From NCBI GenBank assembly GCA_013214065.1, contig JABSPK010000003.1, positions 1 through 64,000 of the forward strand: 64,000 nt of DNA, read 5' to 3'. This DNA comes from Flavobacteriaceae bacterium. GTDB taxonomy: Bacteria; Bacteroidota; Bacteroidia; Flavobacteriales; Flavobacteriaceae. Shown here piece by piece: positions 7,444 through 15,665 of the stretch. The position numbers and the translations under genes were made by a program. Positions within the stretch are counted from its first letter, which is position 1; every line of letters starts with the position of its first letter. A model generated the notes under the pieces. That model saw only the letters and a list, made by a program, of their open reading frames with translations, had not been told where the DNA came from and did no database searches.

Positions 7444-8751
7444 ATGGGTACATTTCGAATTGAAGGAGGGCAACGGCTACAAGGCGAGATCATGCCCCAA
7501 GGTGCCAAGAACGAGGCACTACAGATTCTATGCGCCGTTTTACTGACGGCTGAGGAAGTAAGCATCACCAACATTCCGGACATTGTCGACGTCAACAAAC
7601 TGATCGCCCTATTGGAAGACCTTGGGGTGAAGATCCAGAAAAAAGGAAAGGGCAGTTATACATTCAAGGCAGATGACGTTAACCTCGACTACCTCCAATC
7701 CGATAAATTCAAACAAGACGGGCGTGGGCTGCGTGGTTCGATCATGTTGGTCGGACCTCTCTTAGGACGTTTTGGAAAAGGATACATACCAAAACCCGGG
7801 GGCGATAAGATCGGGAGGCGTCGTTTGGATACCCACTTTGAAGGCTTTATCAAGCTAGGTGCTCGTTTTCGCTACAACAGGGAAGAGTATTTTTATGGCG
7901 TAGAGGCTGAGAAATTACAGGGCACCTATATGCTATTGGACGAGGCTTCGGTAACTGGAACGGCCAATATCGTAATGGCTGCCGTGTTGGCCGAAGGTAC
8001 GACCACGATTTACAATGCCGCCTGCGAACCCTACCTACAACAACTTTGCAAAATGCTCGTTCGCATGGGTGCCAAAATATCAGGCATCGGTTCGAACTTG
8101 TTGACCATAGAGGGAGTTCAGGAGTTAGGGGGTACCGAACATGCCATGCTTCCGGATATGATCGAGATCGGAAGTTGGATCGGTTTGGCGGCCATGACCC
8201 AAAGTGAGTTGACCATCAAAAACGTTAGCTGGGACAACCTGGGCCAGATTCCGAACGCTTTTCAAAAATTGGGCATCACCATCGAAAAAAGAAACGATGA
8301 TATCTACATTCCGGCACACGAATCGGGCTATGAGGTCCAAAATTACATCGATGGTTCCATCCTGACCATTGCCGATGCCCCTTGGCCGGGCTTGACCCCT
8401 GATCTCTTGAGTATCTTGCTGGTTACGGCCATCCAGGCGAGGGGAGAGGTGGTCATCCATCAAAAAATGTTCGAAAGCCGGCTGTTCTTTGTAGATAAAC
8501 TGTTGGATATGGGGGCCAAGATCATTCTCTGTGATCCACATAGGGCGACCATGATCGGTCATGACTTCAAATCGAGCCTCAAGGCAACGACCATGACCTC
8601 GCCCGATATTCGGGCAGGGGTTTCCTTGCTGATTGCCGCGCTATCCGCTAAAGGGGTGTCTACCATCCACAATATCGAACAAATCGATCGCGGATATGAG
8701 AATATTGACGAGCGTTTGCGTGCGATCGGAGCGAAGATTACCCGGGTTTAA
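7444..8751 (+). CDS. murA: UDP-N-acetylglucosamine 1-carboxyvinyltransferase, Asp-type active site
   Basis: First committed step of peptidoglycan synthesis: enolpyruvyl transfer from phosphoenolpyruvate to UDP-GlcNAc. The 435 residues cover the whole two-domain fold. The N-terminal GGQRLQGEIMPQGAKNEAL holds the conserved Lys-Asn pair, and the active-site loop reads PGGDKIGRRRLD. The family's catalytic Cys (Cys115 in E. coli) is replaced by Asp121 (codon GAT at 7804-7806). This replacement is known from mycobacterial and chlamydial MurA and makes the enzyme insensitive to fosfomycin while still active. It probably forms an operon with the DUF4290 gene. The stop faces the convergent BLUF gene 13 bases away. 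Confidence 0.97.
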   Translation: MGTFRIEGGQRLQGEIMPQGAKNEALQILCAVLLTAEEVSITNIPDIVDVNKLIALLEDLGVKIQKKGKGSYTFKADDVNLDYLQSDKFKQDGRGLRGSIMLVGPLLGRFGKGYIPKPGGDKIGRRRLDTHFEGFIKLGARFRYNREEYFYGVEAEKLQGTYMLLDEASVTGTANIVMAAVLAEGTTTIYNAACEPYLQQLCKMLVRMGAKISGIGSNLLTIEGVQELGGTEHAMLPDMIEIGSWIGLAAMTQSELTIKNVSWDNLGQIPNAFQKLGITIEKRNDDIYIPAHESGYEVQNYIDGSILTIADAPWPGLTPDLLSILLVTAIQARGEVVIHQKMFESRLFFVDKLLDMGAKIILCDPHRATMIGHDFKSSLKATTMTSPDIRAGVSLLIAALSAKGVSTIHNIEQIDRGYENIDERLRAIGAKITRV

Positions 8752-8764
8752 GAAAGATTTCCCG

Positions 8765-9199
8765 TTAGTGGTCCGTCTTCGAGAATAGGATTTCCTTGAC
8801 GTTTTCGAAAAAAGGGATGGCGATTTTGTTAGGTTCCATAAATACGCCCGAAGCATTGAAAATCGTATCGATCTGTTTCAACTTGATGTTGGCCGAAGTA
8901 CCATTTTGACCATAGTCATGAAAGGCCATGCTCCAATCCTTGAACAAGCGACCATTCCGTTGTTCCTCGCAGATTACGGTAATTTCATGATGCCTGTCAT
9001 CATTACTGATTTTCTCGAACAAAGTTTTGACCTTGTCGTCTTCGCCTTCAAGAAGTTGCAAAAATTGGTTGTTGTGAAACAACAAGCAGCCCGTGATGTC
9101 ATTGTACACGTTTCGATCTCTGGCATCGCTAAGCATGTGGTAGATTTGCGACACGTCAAAAGATTCACTGGCTACCGATCGGTATACAAGCGAAATCAT
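8765..9199 (-). CDS. BLUF-domain blue-light sensor
   Basis: A single-domain BLUF protein of 144 residues that binds FAD and senses blue light. The photocycle residues align with those of AppA: Tyr6 (LVYRS), Asn30, Gln48 (QFLQLLEG), and Trp89/Met91 (DWSMAF). There is no output domain, so it would act by protein contact, like PixD-type short BLUF proteins. It has its own consensus promoter at 9230-9260 and stands at the end of a minus-strand cluster that contains a photolyase. Its partner is not evident; the nearest candidates are the pirin, SDR and SRPBCC proteins upstream. Confidence 0.93.
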   Translation of the reverse strand: MISLVYRSVASESFDVSQIYHMLSDARDRNVYNDITGCLLFHNNQFLQLLEGEDDKVKTLFEKISNDDRHHEITVICEEQRNGRLFKDWSMAFHDYGQNGTSANIKLKQIDTIFNASGVFMEPNKIAIPFFENVKEILFSKTDH

Positions 9200-9229
9200 A
9201 AAAATATTTATTGTTTATTGGTTGTTACC

Positions 9230-9260
9230 CAAATATAGGCGATTGAGCGCGGTTTTACAA
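9230..9260 (-). promoter_or_regulatory. Bacteroidota-type promoter of the BLUF gene
   Basis: On the minus strand, TTG (9258-9260), 20 bases, then TATATTTG (9230-9237), about 31 bases upstream of the start codon. It lies in the gap after the pirin gene, so BLUF can be transcribed independently of the upstream cluster. Confidence 0.75.
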
Positions 9261-9279
9261 CGCAACGGGTACTTCCGGA

Positions 9280-10281
9280 CTACTTTTCGACAAGGCGGCC
9301 ATCAGGATATTTGGCAAAACGACCCCGTTCGACGGCGTGAACGTTGTCAGGGTAAGGCCAGGGCCACCCTCCAAACTGGGTCAATCGGTATTCTTGCTTG
9401 GCTTGTTCGATCTCGGCTTGGGTATTCATGACGAAAGGACCGTACTTGGCGACCGGTTCGGCAATAGGTCTCCCTTGCAAGAGCAGGAAATGCCCTTGCT
9501 CTTGGCCATTGACGAGCAAATTTTCAATGGAAGGGTCTAAGGCAATTCCTTGATTGGGTTCATATTCCTTAGCCCCTATTTTTAGTGAGGACCCCTGGTA
9601 AAAATACAGGGTACGATTCACCCCTTGCGAGGCCTTGGGAAGGGTCATACTTCCATGGGCCTCGATCTTCAAATTCCATATGGCCACTTCGTTTTCCGCT
9701 ATGGCGGCCCATGAATCCGGGGCAGGTGAAACCGCCTCTTGGCCCTTGTAGCTGCCCGCGATGACTTTGACTTGCCCACCGTCTTCCGTCACCAAGGGAA
9801 TATCTTCATGCCAAAGCATCTTGAAATGTGGAGCTACGAATTTGCTGGCCTTCGGCAGGTTCAACCATATTTGGAAGAGTTCAAGCGGATTGGGTTTGTC
9901 GGTATGAATCAAAGGAAACATCTCAGAGTGCTGCACCCCACTGCCTGCGGTCATCCATTGCACATCACCTTCCCCAAACCTGCCTGCTGCCCCGAGGGAA
10001 TCGGAATGGTCGCAGAACCCCTTGTTTACGATGGTAATGGTCTCGAAACCCCGGTGGGGGTGGTATGGAAACCCAGGTATGCTGGTGCCGTGATACATGC
10101 GCCATCCGTCTTTAAGGGTAAAATCGTTGCCCAAGTTCCTTCCAGCCAAGGCGACTTCGTCGACACCCAATTGCCCATTTCCTTTGGGGTAATGATCCAA
10201 ATGGTAGACGCTGAACAAAAACGGATCTTGGGTCTGCCACGGAAAACCTAGGGTAAAACTTTGCAATACGGGGTCACTCAT
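9280..10281 (-). CDS. Pirin family protein
   Basis: A 333-residue double-cupin protein. The N-terminal cupin has the metal ligands of pirins (FPYHPHRGFETI around residue 75 and GSGVQHSEM around residue 115). The C-terminal cupin is complete and the length is close to the family's upper range. Pirins bind iron; some oxidise quercetin, others act as redox-responsive regulators, so the substrate cannot be told from sequence. It starts four bases after the stop of the M20 amidohydrolase, so it is read as the last gene of the photolyase operon. Confidence 0.93.
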   Translation of the reverse strand: MSDPVLQSFTLGFPWQTQDPFLFSVYHLDHYPKGNGQLGVDEVALAGRNLGNDFTLKDGWRMYHGTSIPGFPYHPHRGFETITIVNKGFCDHSDSLGAAGRFGEGDVQWMTAGSGVQHSEMFPLIHTDKPNPLELFQIWLNLPKASKFVAPHFKMLWHEDIPLVTEDGGQVKVIAGSYKGQEAVSPAPDSWAAIAENEVAIWNLKIEAHGSMTLPKASQGVNRTLYFYQGSSLKIGAKEYEPNQGIALDPSIENLLVNGQEQGHFLLLQGRPIAEPVAKYGPFVMNTQAEIEQAKQEYRLTQFGGWPWPYPDNVHAVERGRFAKYPDGRLVEK

Positions 10282-10285
10282 GGAT

Positions 10286-11713
10286 TTAGTTTTGGCTGAT
10301 GGGAGGAGGGCCGTCGATCATGGCTTCATAGATCTCATCGCCTTTCCGCATTCTGAATTCTTCTTTGACTTCGGCCACCAACTGTTCGTTCTCGAAAAGA
10401 TCGACCATGGTCATGGCCATCGCTTTGGAGGCATAGCTCATGCCCTTATGGCCGATGCTCATGGCCCCACAGGCCACTACGGCCCATGAATGCCAGGGAG
10501 TCCCTTTGGGAGCCGTAGTCACACTTAAATTGATGTTCGGTACGTTCCAGCTCACATCGGCAACATCGGTCGATCCGCCTCCTGGCAGTGGCTCGGTCTC
10601 ACGAAGTGGATTGATACTACTATCCATACCTACTTGGGGTTTTCCGGTTGCTTTTTGAATGGCCTTTCCGAAGACGGTTTCTTCTTTGGTATACGTTATC
10701 GGTCCTAAGAGTTCGAGGTTGCTTTGCATGATTTCACCTCCTCTGCGATTGACCAACATTTCATAAATCCCTGAAACCAAAGAAATTTTGTAGTCGACAT
10801 TGGCCATAATCGCGGCGCCTTCGGCCATTTTTTTCACCTGCTCATAGGTCGGCAACATGACTTTTCGTTTTGGGTCCCTGACCCGTACCCAGATTTTCGA
10901 ATAATCGGGGACGACATTGACCACTTGGCCCCCATCTTGGATGTGGTAATGGATCCTCGATGTCGGCTTGATATGTTCTCGGTAATAATTGATTCCCGTG
11001 GTGTAGAGTTCCAAGGCGTCGGAGGCACTTCTTCCATTCCATGGGTCAAGGGAGGCATGGGCTGCCTGCCCGTAGAATTCAACGATGAAATCGATCAAGG
11101 ATAACCCACTTTGTACATCGGCTTCGATTTGTGCACCGGGGTGCCAACTGATGTTCACGTCCACATCGTCCCAAAGGCCAGCGTCGACCATCCAAACTTT
11201 GGCAAAATATTTTTCCTCGGCCGGCGTTCCCAAAAATTTGATGGTCCCCTTGATTTTCCCTTCCTGCATCAACTCCTTTATCGCAATGGCGGCACCAAGA
11301 CTTGCGGTTCCGAACATGTTATGCCCGCATCCGTGACCCGATCCACCCGGTATCAAGGGATCTTTTTCAGGACTTTTTTTCTGGGATAAACCCGGCAAGG
11401 CATCGAACTCCCCCAAAATACTGATTACCGGACTACCCGAACCGTAAACAGCGGTAAAGGCCGTCGGGATATCGGCTACGCCCCGTTCGACATTAAATCC
11501 GTTCTTTTCGGCAAAGTCAGCCAAAATTCTAGAAGATCCCCTTTCATTGAAGGCGGTTTCCGCCAACTCCCAAATCGAATCGCTGATGGCGATCAAGTCG
11601 CTTTCATGGTTTTCGATGGAACTGATGACCTTCTTTTTGCTCGATGTCATTTTTTGGCCCATTAAGGGGATGCAACACAACAAACAACCCAGGGCGATGT
11701 AGATGGTTTTCAT
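10286..11713 (-). CDS. Exported M20 family amidohydrolase (AbgB-like)
   Basis: A 475-residue zinc amidohydrolase of the M20D group, closest in motif to the p-aminobenzoyl-glutamate hydrolase subunit AbgB. The GHGCGHNMFG metal and active-site block is near residue 125, an ISWHPGAQ segment follows, and GGGSTDVADVSWNVP lies near residue 400. The first 20 residues are a signal peptide ending in LMGQ, so the enzyme is periplasmic or exported; E. coli AbgB is cytosolic, so the substrate may differ. The start is ATG 11711-11713, because the longer frame overlaps photolyase and would hide the signal peptide. The photolyase gene ends 55 bases upstream. Confidence 0.9.
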   Translation of the reverse strand: MKTIYIALGCLLCCIPLMGQKMTSSKKKVISSIENHESDLIAISDSIWELAETAFNERGSSRILADFAEKNGFNVERGVADIPTAFTAVYGSGSPVISILGEFDALPGLSQKKSPEKDPLIPGGSGHGCGHNMFGTASLGAAIAIKELMQEGKIKGTIKFLGTPAEEKYFAKVWMVDAGLWDDVDVNISWHPGAQIEADVQSGLSLIDFIVEFYGQAAHASLDPWNGRSASDALELYTTGINYYREHIKPTSRIHYHIQDGGQVVNVVPDYSKIWVRVRDPKRKVMLPTYEQVKKMAEGAAIMANVDYKISLVSGIYEMLVNRRGGEIMQSNLELLGPITYTKEETVFGKAIQKATGKPQVGMDSSINPLRETEPLPGGGSTDVADVSWNVPNINLSVTTAPKGTPWHSWAVVACGAMSIGHKGMSYASKAMAMTMVDLFENEQLVAEVKEEFRMRKGDEIYEAMIDGPPPISQN

Positions 11714-11768
11714 TTTCGGATGGAATAATTGGTTTCGACTATAAGATAACCCAAAAAACCGAAAACGA

Positions 11769-13079
11769 TCAACCCACTGCGGCTTTGTAGGTTTCGAGGC
11801 AGCGTTCACGGGCGAACTTATGGTCGACCATGGGTAAAGGGTAGGTGAGTTCATTCAATTCGGGCACCCATTTTTGGATATATGTTTGCTGCTTATCGAA
11901 TTTCTGCACTTGGGTGGTGGGATTGAAAATCCGGAAATAAGGTGCGGCATCGACACCGCTACCTGCGGCCCATTGCCAGTTACCCACATTGCTGGCGAGT
12001 TCAAAATCAAGTAATTTTTCGGCAAAGTAAGCCTCGCCCCACCGCCAATCGATCAATAAATGCTTACAGAGGAAGCTGGCGACCAACATGCGCACCCTAT
12101 TGTGCATATACCCCGTCGCATTCAGTTCTCGCATTCCGGCATCGACCAAGGGGTAGCCGGTCATGCCCGCTTTCCAACGTTCGAAATCGTCTGGGTCGTT
12201 GCGCCAAGCGATGCGGTCATATTTGGGTTTGAACGCACGATCGACGGTATGCGGATAATGCCAAAGAATCTGCATGAAAAATTCCCTCCAAATCAATTCA
12301 CTCCAAAAGACCTCGTTCTTTGATGCGATGGCCTTACGCATCATTTTACGAATAGAAACCGTTCCGAAACGGAGATGGGGCCCCAATCGGGAAGTGCCCT
12401 TTTCCTTGGCCGGAAAATTCCGGGTAGCCTCATAATTTTCGATAAGCTCCTTGGTCGCAACGAAATCGGGAACGCTGATCGATGCATCTTGAAACCCCAT
12501 TTCGGCCAGGGAGACCGGAGATGGTAATGGTCCTGAATAGCAATTGCCCAGGATCGAAAGCGTATCGTATTCGATCAGTTGCAGGGCGGGATTGAACTGT
12601 GATTTCCATCGGTTTTTGTATGGGGTGTACACCACATAGGGCGCCCCGTCGTCTTTGGTGACTTCCCCTTTCTCGAAAATCACCTGATCCTTAAAAGTTT
12701 TAAAACCTACTTTGTTTTCCGAAAGTAAGGCAGCGATTAGCCCGTCACGTGTTTTAGCATAGGGCTCATAGTCGTGATTGGTAAAGACCGTTTCGAGCTC
12801 GTAATCGGTCATCAGTTGTTCGAAAATAGCTTCCGGTTGTCCGTAAGCGATATACATGCCACCCTTTTTACGTGCCTTGAGTTCAGTCTGCATGGTGTTC
12901 AAGGCCCTGAAAATAAAATGTACCCGGGCATCGTCTTTAGGGAGTTTGGCCAACAATTCCGGATCGAAAATGAACAGCGGAATGACCGGAACATCCCCTT
13001 TCAGGGCATTGTAGAACCCGACATTGTCATCGAGCCTTAAATCCCTGCGGAACCAAAATACCGAAACCCGTTTTCCCAT
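11769..13079 (-). CDS. phrB: Deoxyribodipyrimidine photolyase (cryptochrome/photolyase family)
   Basis: Repairs UV-induced cyclobutane pyrimidine dimers with light captured by FAD. The 436 residues comprise the N-terminal antenna domain (VSVFWFRRDLRLDDN at the start) and the helical FAD domain, with TSRLGPHLRFG near residue 230, the WREFFMQILW segment, and the class I signature GYPLVDAGMRELNATGYMHNR. The late NVGNWQWAAGSG and FRIFNP blocks are intact, which favours a working photolyase. The ATG overlaps the stop of the SDR gene by one base (TAATG), indicating translational coupling. Confidence 0.95.
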   Translation of the reverse strand: MGKRVSVFWFRRDLRLDDNVGFYNALKGDVPVIPLFIFDPELLAKLPKDDARVHFIFRALNTMQTELKARKKGGMYIAYGQPEAIFEQLMTDYELETVFTNHDYEPYAKTRDGLIAALLSENKVGFKTFKDQVIFEKGEVTKDDGAPYVVYTPYKNRWKSQFNPALQLIEYDTLSILGNCYSGPLPSPVSLAEMGFQDASISVPDFVATKELIENYEATRNFPAKEKGTSRLGPHLRFGTVSIRKMMRKAIASKNEVFWSELIWREFFMQILWHYPHTVDRAFKPKYDRIAWRNDPDDFERWKAGMTGYPLVDAGMRELNATGYMHNRVRMLVASFLCKHLLIDWRWGEAYFAEKLLDFELASNVGNWQWAAGSGVDAAPYFRIFNPTTQVQKFDKQQTYIQKWVPELNELTYPLPMVDHKFARERCLETYKAAVG

Positions 13080-13771
13080 TAATTGACATTTAGCGTTGAC
13101 ATACCGCCATCGATTCCGATGACCTGTCCGGTGACCCAGCTGCTCTGGTCCCTTAACAAGAAACTGGCCAAATCGGCGATTTCCTCAGGGTGCCCATAGC
13201 GTTTCATGGGGTGCCGGGCAGCCATTAATTCCTTTTTACGATCGTTGCCGAGCAAACGTGAGGCCAAAGGGGTATCGACCAATGACGGGGCGATGGCGTT
13301 GAATCGTATTTTTGGGGCATATTCTGCCGCCATTGATTTTACGAAGCCTTCAACCGCGCCTTTAGCGGCAGCGATACTACTGTGGAAAGGCATCCCGGTA
13401 GTGACTGCTACCGTGCTGAAAAAAACCATACTAGAGCCTTCGGCCATTACCGGGAGCACCGTTTTCAGCACTTTGACCATAGCAAAGAAATTGAGTTCCA
13501 TAGCCTCGTAAAAAGACTCGGTGGACAACATTTTGAAAGGCTTCAGATTGATACTTCCGGGCAAAAAGGCGAAGCCATGGATGGTTTCGGGCAATTGTGC
13601 GGGGTCCAATACATCAGTGGTCGCATCGAAGGGAATATAAGTCAGATCGTCCAATTCCACCTCAGGTCGTGTACGCGAAGCAACGATAACCCGGTGTTCA
13701 CCTAGGAGTTTCTGTACGAGTTCGTGCCCGATACCATGGGACCCTCCGATAAGTAGGATGTGTTTTTTCAT
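13079..13771 (-). CDS. SDR-like protein lacking the catalytic tyrosine
   Basis: A 230-residue Rossmann protein of the short-chain dehydrogenase/reductase fold. The nucleotide loop GGSHGIG (9-15), the Asn of MELNFF (94), Ser119 and Lys137 are kept. The position four before Lys137, normally the catalytic Tyr of YxxxK, is Ile133 (codon at 13373-13375). The C-terminal GQVIGIDGG is typical of reductases such as FabG. It may therefore bind NAD(P) without classical dehydrogenase chemistry, or use another residue. It lies between the SRPBCC gene (one base upstream) and photolyase (one-base overlap). Confidence 0.88.
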   Translation of the reverse strand: MKKHILLIGGSHGIGHELVQKLLGEHRVIVASRTRPEVELDDLTYIPFDATTDVLDPAQLPETIHGFAFLPGSINLKPFKMLSTESFYEAMELNFFAMVKVLKTVLPVMAEGSSMVFFSTVAVTTGMPFHSSIAAAKGAVEGFVKSMAAEYAPKIRFNAIAPSLVDTPLASRLLGNDRKKELMAARHPMKRYGHPEEIADLASFLLRDQSSWVTGQVIGIDGGMSTLNVN

Positions 13772-13772
13772 A

Positions 13773-14270
13773 TCAAATCGCTTTCAGGGTTAATGAATGC
13801 TGCGCTCCAGGTACCGAACCGAACAATTCGGTCAGGGTAGTTTCACGATATTCAAAAATGCGTTTCAATTGTTTTTTGACCAACAAGGGGTGGGCCAATC
13901 GGCCTAAGATTCCGAAAGGTAATTTATAGTCGATGATATCCTCCATTTCGACCCCTTCCGGCGTCTCTTTGATGAAGTGTTTATGATGCCATAGGGCGTA
14001 GGGTCCAAAACGTTGTTCGTCGACAAAATAGTCCCCTTCCTTTACATGGGTGATTTCAGTGACCCATTTGGTCGAGATACCCGCAAAAGGCTTCACGATA
14101 TATTGAATGATCTGCCCTTGGTACATGGGGCGGTCAGCACCCGATAAGATGATGAAACCCATATGGCCCGGGGTGATGACTTTTAGGTTTTTGGGATCTG
14201 AAAGAAAATCCCAGGCTTCTTTCTTCGTAATGGGAAAGGACTGCTTTGCATGAAGCTGATATAATTTCAT
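13773..14270 (-). CDS. SRPBCC family ligand-binding protein
   Basis: A 165-residue protein of the SRPBCC/polyketide cyclase-like fold, often found next to photolyase and an SDR in Bacteroidota. Visible elements are ITKKEAWDFLSDPKNL at the start, the ITPGHMGF segment, the FVDEQRFGPYALWHHKH strand and a long C-terminal helix. The fold encloses a hydrophobic cavity; the ligand is unknown. Start is ATG 14268-14270; the longer frame adds ten unconserved residues. It is the first gene of the operon SRPBCC-SDR-phrB-amidohydrolase-pirin. A TATCTTTG -7-like box lies at 14284-14291 on the minus strand. Confidence 0.85.
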   Translation of the reverse strand: MKLYQLHAKQSFPITKKEAWDFLSDPKNLKVITPGHMGFIILSGADRPMYQGQIIQYIVKPFAGISTKWVTEITHVKEGDYFVDEQRFGPYALWHHKHFIKETPEGVEMEDIIDYKLPFGILGRLAHPLLVKKQLKRIFEYRETTLTELFGSVPGAQHSLTLKAI

Positions 14271-14418
14271 TAGGTATTTTTTACAAAGATAATCCAACTA
14301 TGTTTAAATAAAAATCAAAAAAGTTAAACAAAACTAAAGTTAAGCTAGGAAATGGCGTTCGTCCTGAAATTTGGGGCTTTAACGTGCTTTTCGTAGCAGG
14401 GACCGACAAAATCGTATT

Positions 14419-15576
14419 TTGTGTTCAAACCGATCATTGTTGAGAACCGTCCTTTTTGTATGCTGTACACTTTTCGGGGCTTGGTCCTTTTCCCAAAGCG
14501 ATATCCGTGTATTGGGTGAGTTACCTGAATCCTTGACCGAAAGTTCCGGATTGCTATTCTACAATGGAAACCTCATAACGCACAATGATTCCGGAGGAGA
14601 GGCCCGATTGTACGAATTGGACACCACTTCCTTAGCGGTCGTTCGCACCGTATTCCTCTCACATCAAGGCAATACCGATTGGGAGGATCTTGCTCAAGAT
14701 GACGACTATATCTATATCGGTGATTTCGGAAACAATAATGGATCCCGCAGGGATTTGGCCATTCTCCGAATCGCAAAAACCGATTATGCTGCTTCCGATA
14801 CCATTGCTGCCGAACGTATCGAATTCACTTATGGTGACCAGATGGATTTTTCAGGTTCCGAGAACAGTGATTTCGATGCCGAGGCCCTGATCGTGTTAGG
14901 GGATGATTTGATCGTATTGACCAAACAATGGCAGCAATTGGGTACCGTGGCCTACCGGATTCCCAAGACACCCGGGACGTTCGTAGCTGAACGAATAGGG
15001 GCGTTCCCGATCAATGGTTTGGTGACGGCAGCGACGTTTGATGCTGCTTCCAATACCTTATATCTATTGGGTTATTCCCAATTATTGGTTCCTTTTTTCG
15101 CGACGTTCACCGATGTAACATCCAACGCTTTGTTCGATGGACAATTTACCAAATCCGATCTCAACATCGTACCGGCTCAGATGGAAGCCTTAGCCTTGGT
15201 CGGCCCTCGTTTTTATGCTACTAGCGAAGCCTTTGTCAACGCCCCGATCATCGACACCGCCGCGCGTTTGTTCTCTTTTGGGTTGGATGGGATGGATGGG
15301 GAAGGACCCCAACCAGGGCCTGAACCTGAATTACCCCAGGAAAGTTTGGTTGTCTTCAAGACTTTTGGGGCGACCCAATTGGGGTATGTCTTGAATACCG
15401 ATAAGGCGATCGTCGCCATGGGGATTTATGATGCAACTGGCCGGTTGGTACGCTATGTGCCCTTGGAAGCGATAACGGATAATGATATCGATATTTCCGA
15501 TTTACAGCAATCGTTATATTACCTCGCCTTTTTACTTCCTGATGGGATCCTATCAGCCCCGTTCTTTAGGGATTGA
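14419..15576 (+). CDS. Exported beta-propeller-like protein with degenerate T9SS tail
   Basis: A 385-residue secreted protein without a recognised enzyme motif. An N-terminal signal peptide ends near WSFSQ. The body has repeated short strands with Asp-rich turns (ITHNDSGGEARLYELD, YIYIGDFGNNNG, FDAEALIVLGDDLIVLTK), resembling a beta-propeller such as SdiA-regulated or esterase-like proteins. The last 75 residues (IYDATGRLVR, IDISDLQQSLYYLAF) resemble a type A type IX secretion sorting domain, without the usual GxY element. No ATG precedes the signal peptide: the start is a TTG at 14419, 14437 or 14440. Confidence 0.7.
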   Translation: MCSNRSLLRTVLFVCCTLFGAWSFSQSDIRVLGELPESLTESSGLLFYNGNLITHNDSGGEARLYELDTTSLAVVRTVFLSHQGNTDWEDLAQDDDYIYIGDFGNNNGSRRDLAILRIAKTDYAASDTIAAERIEFTYGDQMDFSGSENSDFDAEALIVLGDDLIVLTKQWQQLGTVAYRIPKTPGTFVAERIGAFPINGLVTAATFDAASNTLYLLGYSQLLVPFFATFTDVTSNALFDGQFTKSDLNIVPAQMEALALVGPRFYATSEAFVNAPIIDTAARLFSFGLDGMDGEGPQPGPEPELPQESLVVFKTFGATQLGYVLNTDKAIVAMGIYDATGRLVRYVPLEAITDNDIDISDLQQSLYYLAFLLPDGILSAPFFRD

Positions 15577-15625
15577 CCCTTTTATATTTAAGTATTCGTT
15601 AACAAATCAGGCTACCCATAATAAG

Positions 15626-15633
15626 TAGTTTTG
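15626..15633 (+). promoter_or_regulatory. Candidate -7 box for the DUF2911 gene
   Basis: TAGTTTTG fits the TAnnTTTG consensus and lies 32 bases before the ATG at 15666. No TTG is found at the usual -33 distance, so the assignment rests on the -7 box and position alone. Confidence 0.4.
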
Positions 15634-15665
15634 TGGGTCTAACACACCTATTTAAATCCGTTACA

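Noticed and set aside
6939-7598. 219-codon minus-strand frame under DUF4290 and murA
   Set aside because: It spans two real genes and their junction; the composition is that of a complement frame.
9739-10251. 170-codon plus-strand frame inside the pirin gene
   Set aside because: It is antisense to a clearly conserved protein and its translation shows no domain pattern.
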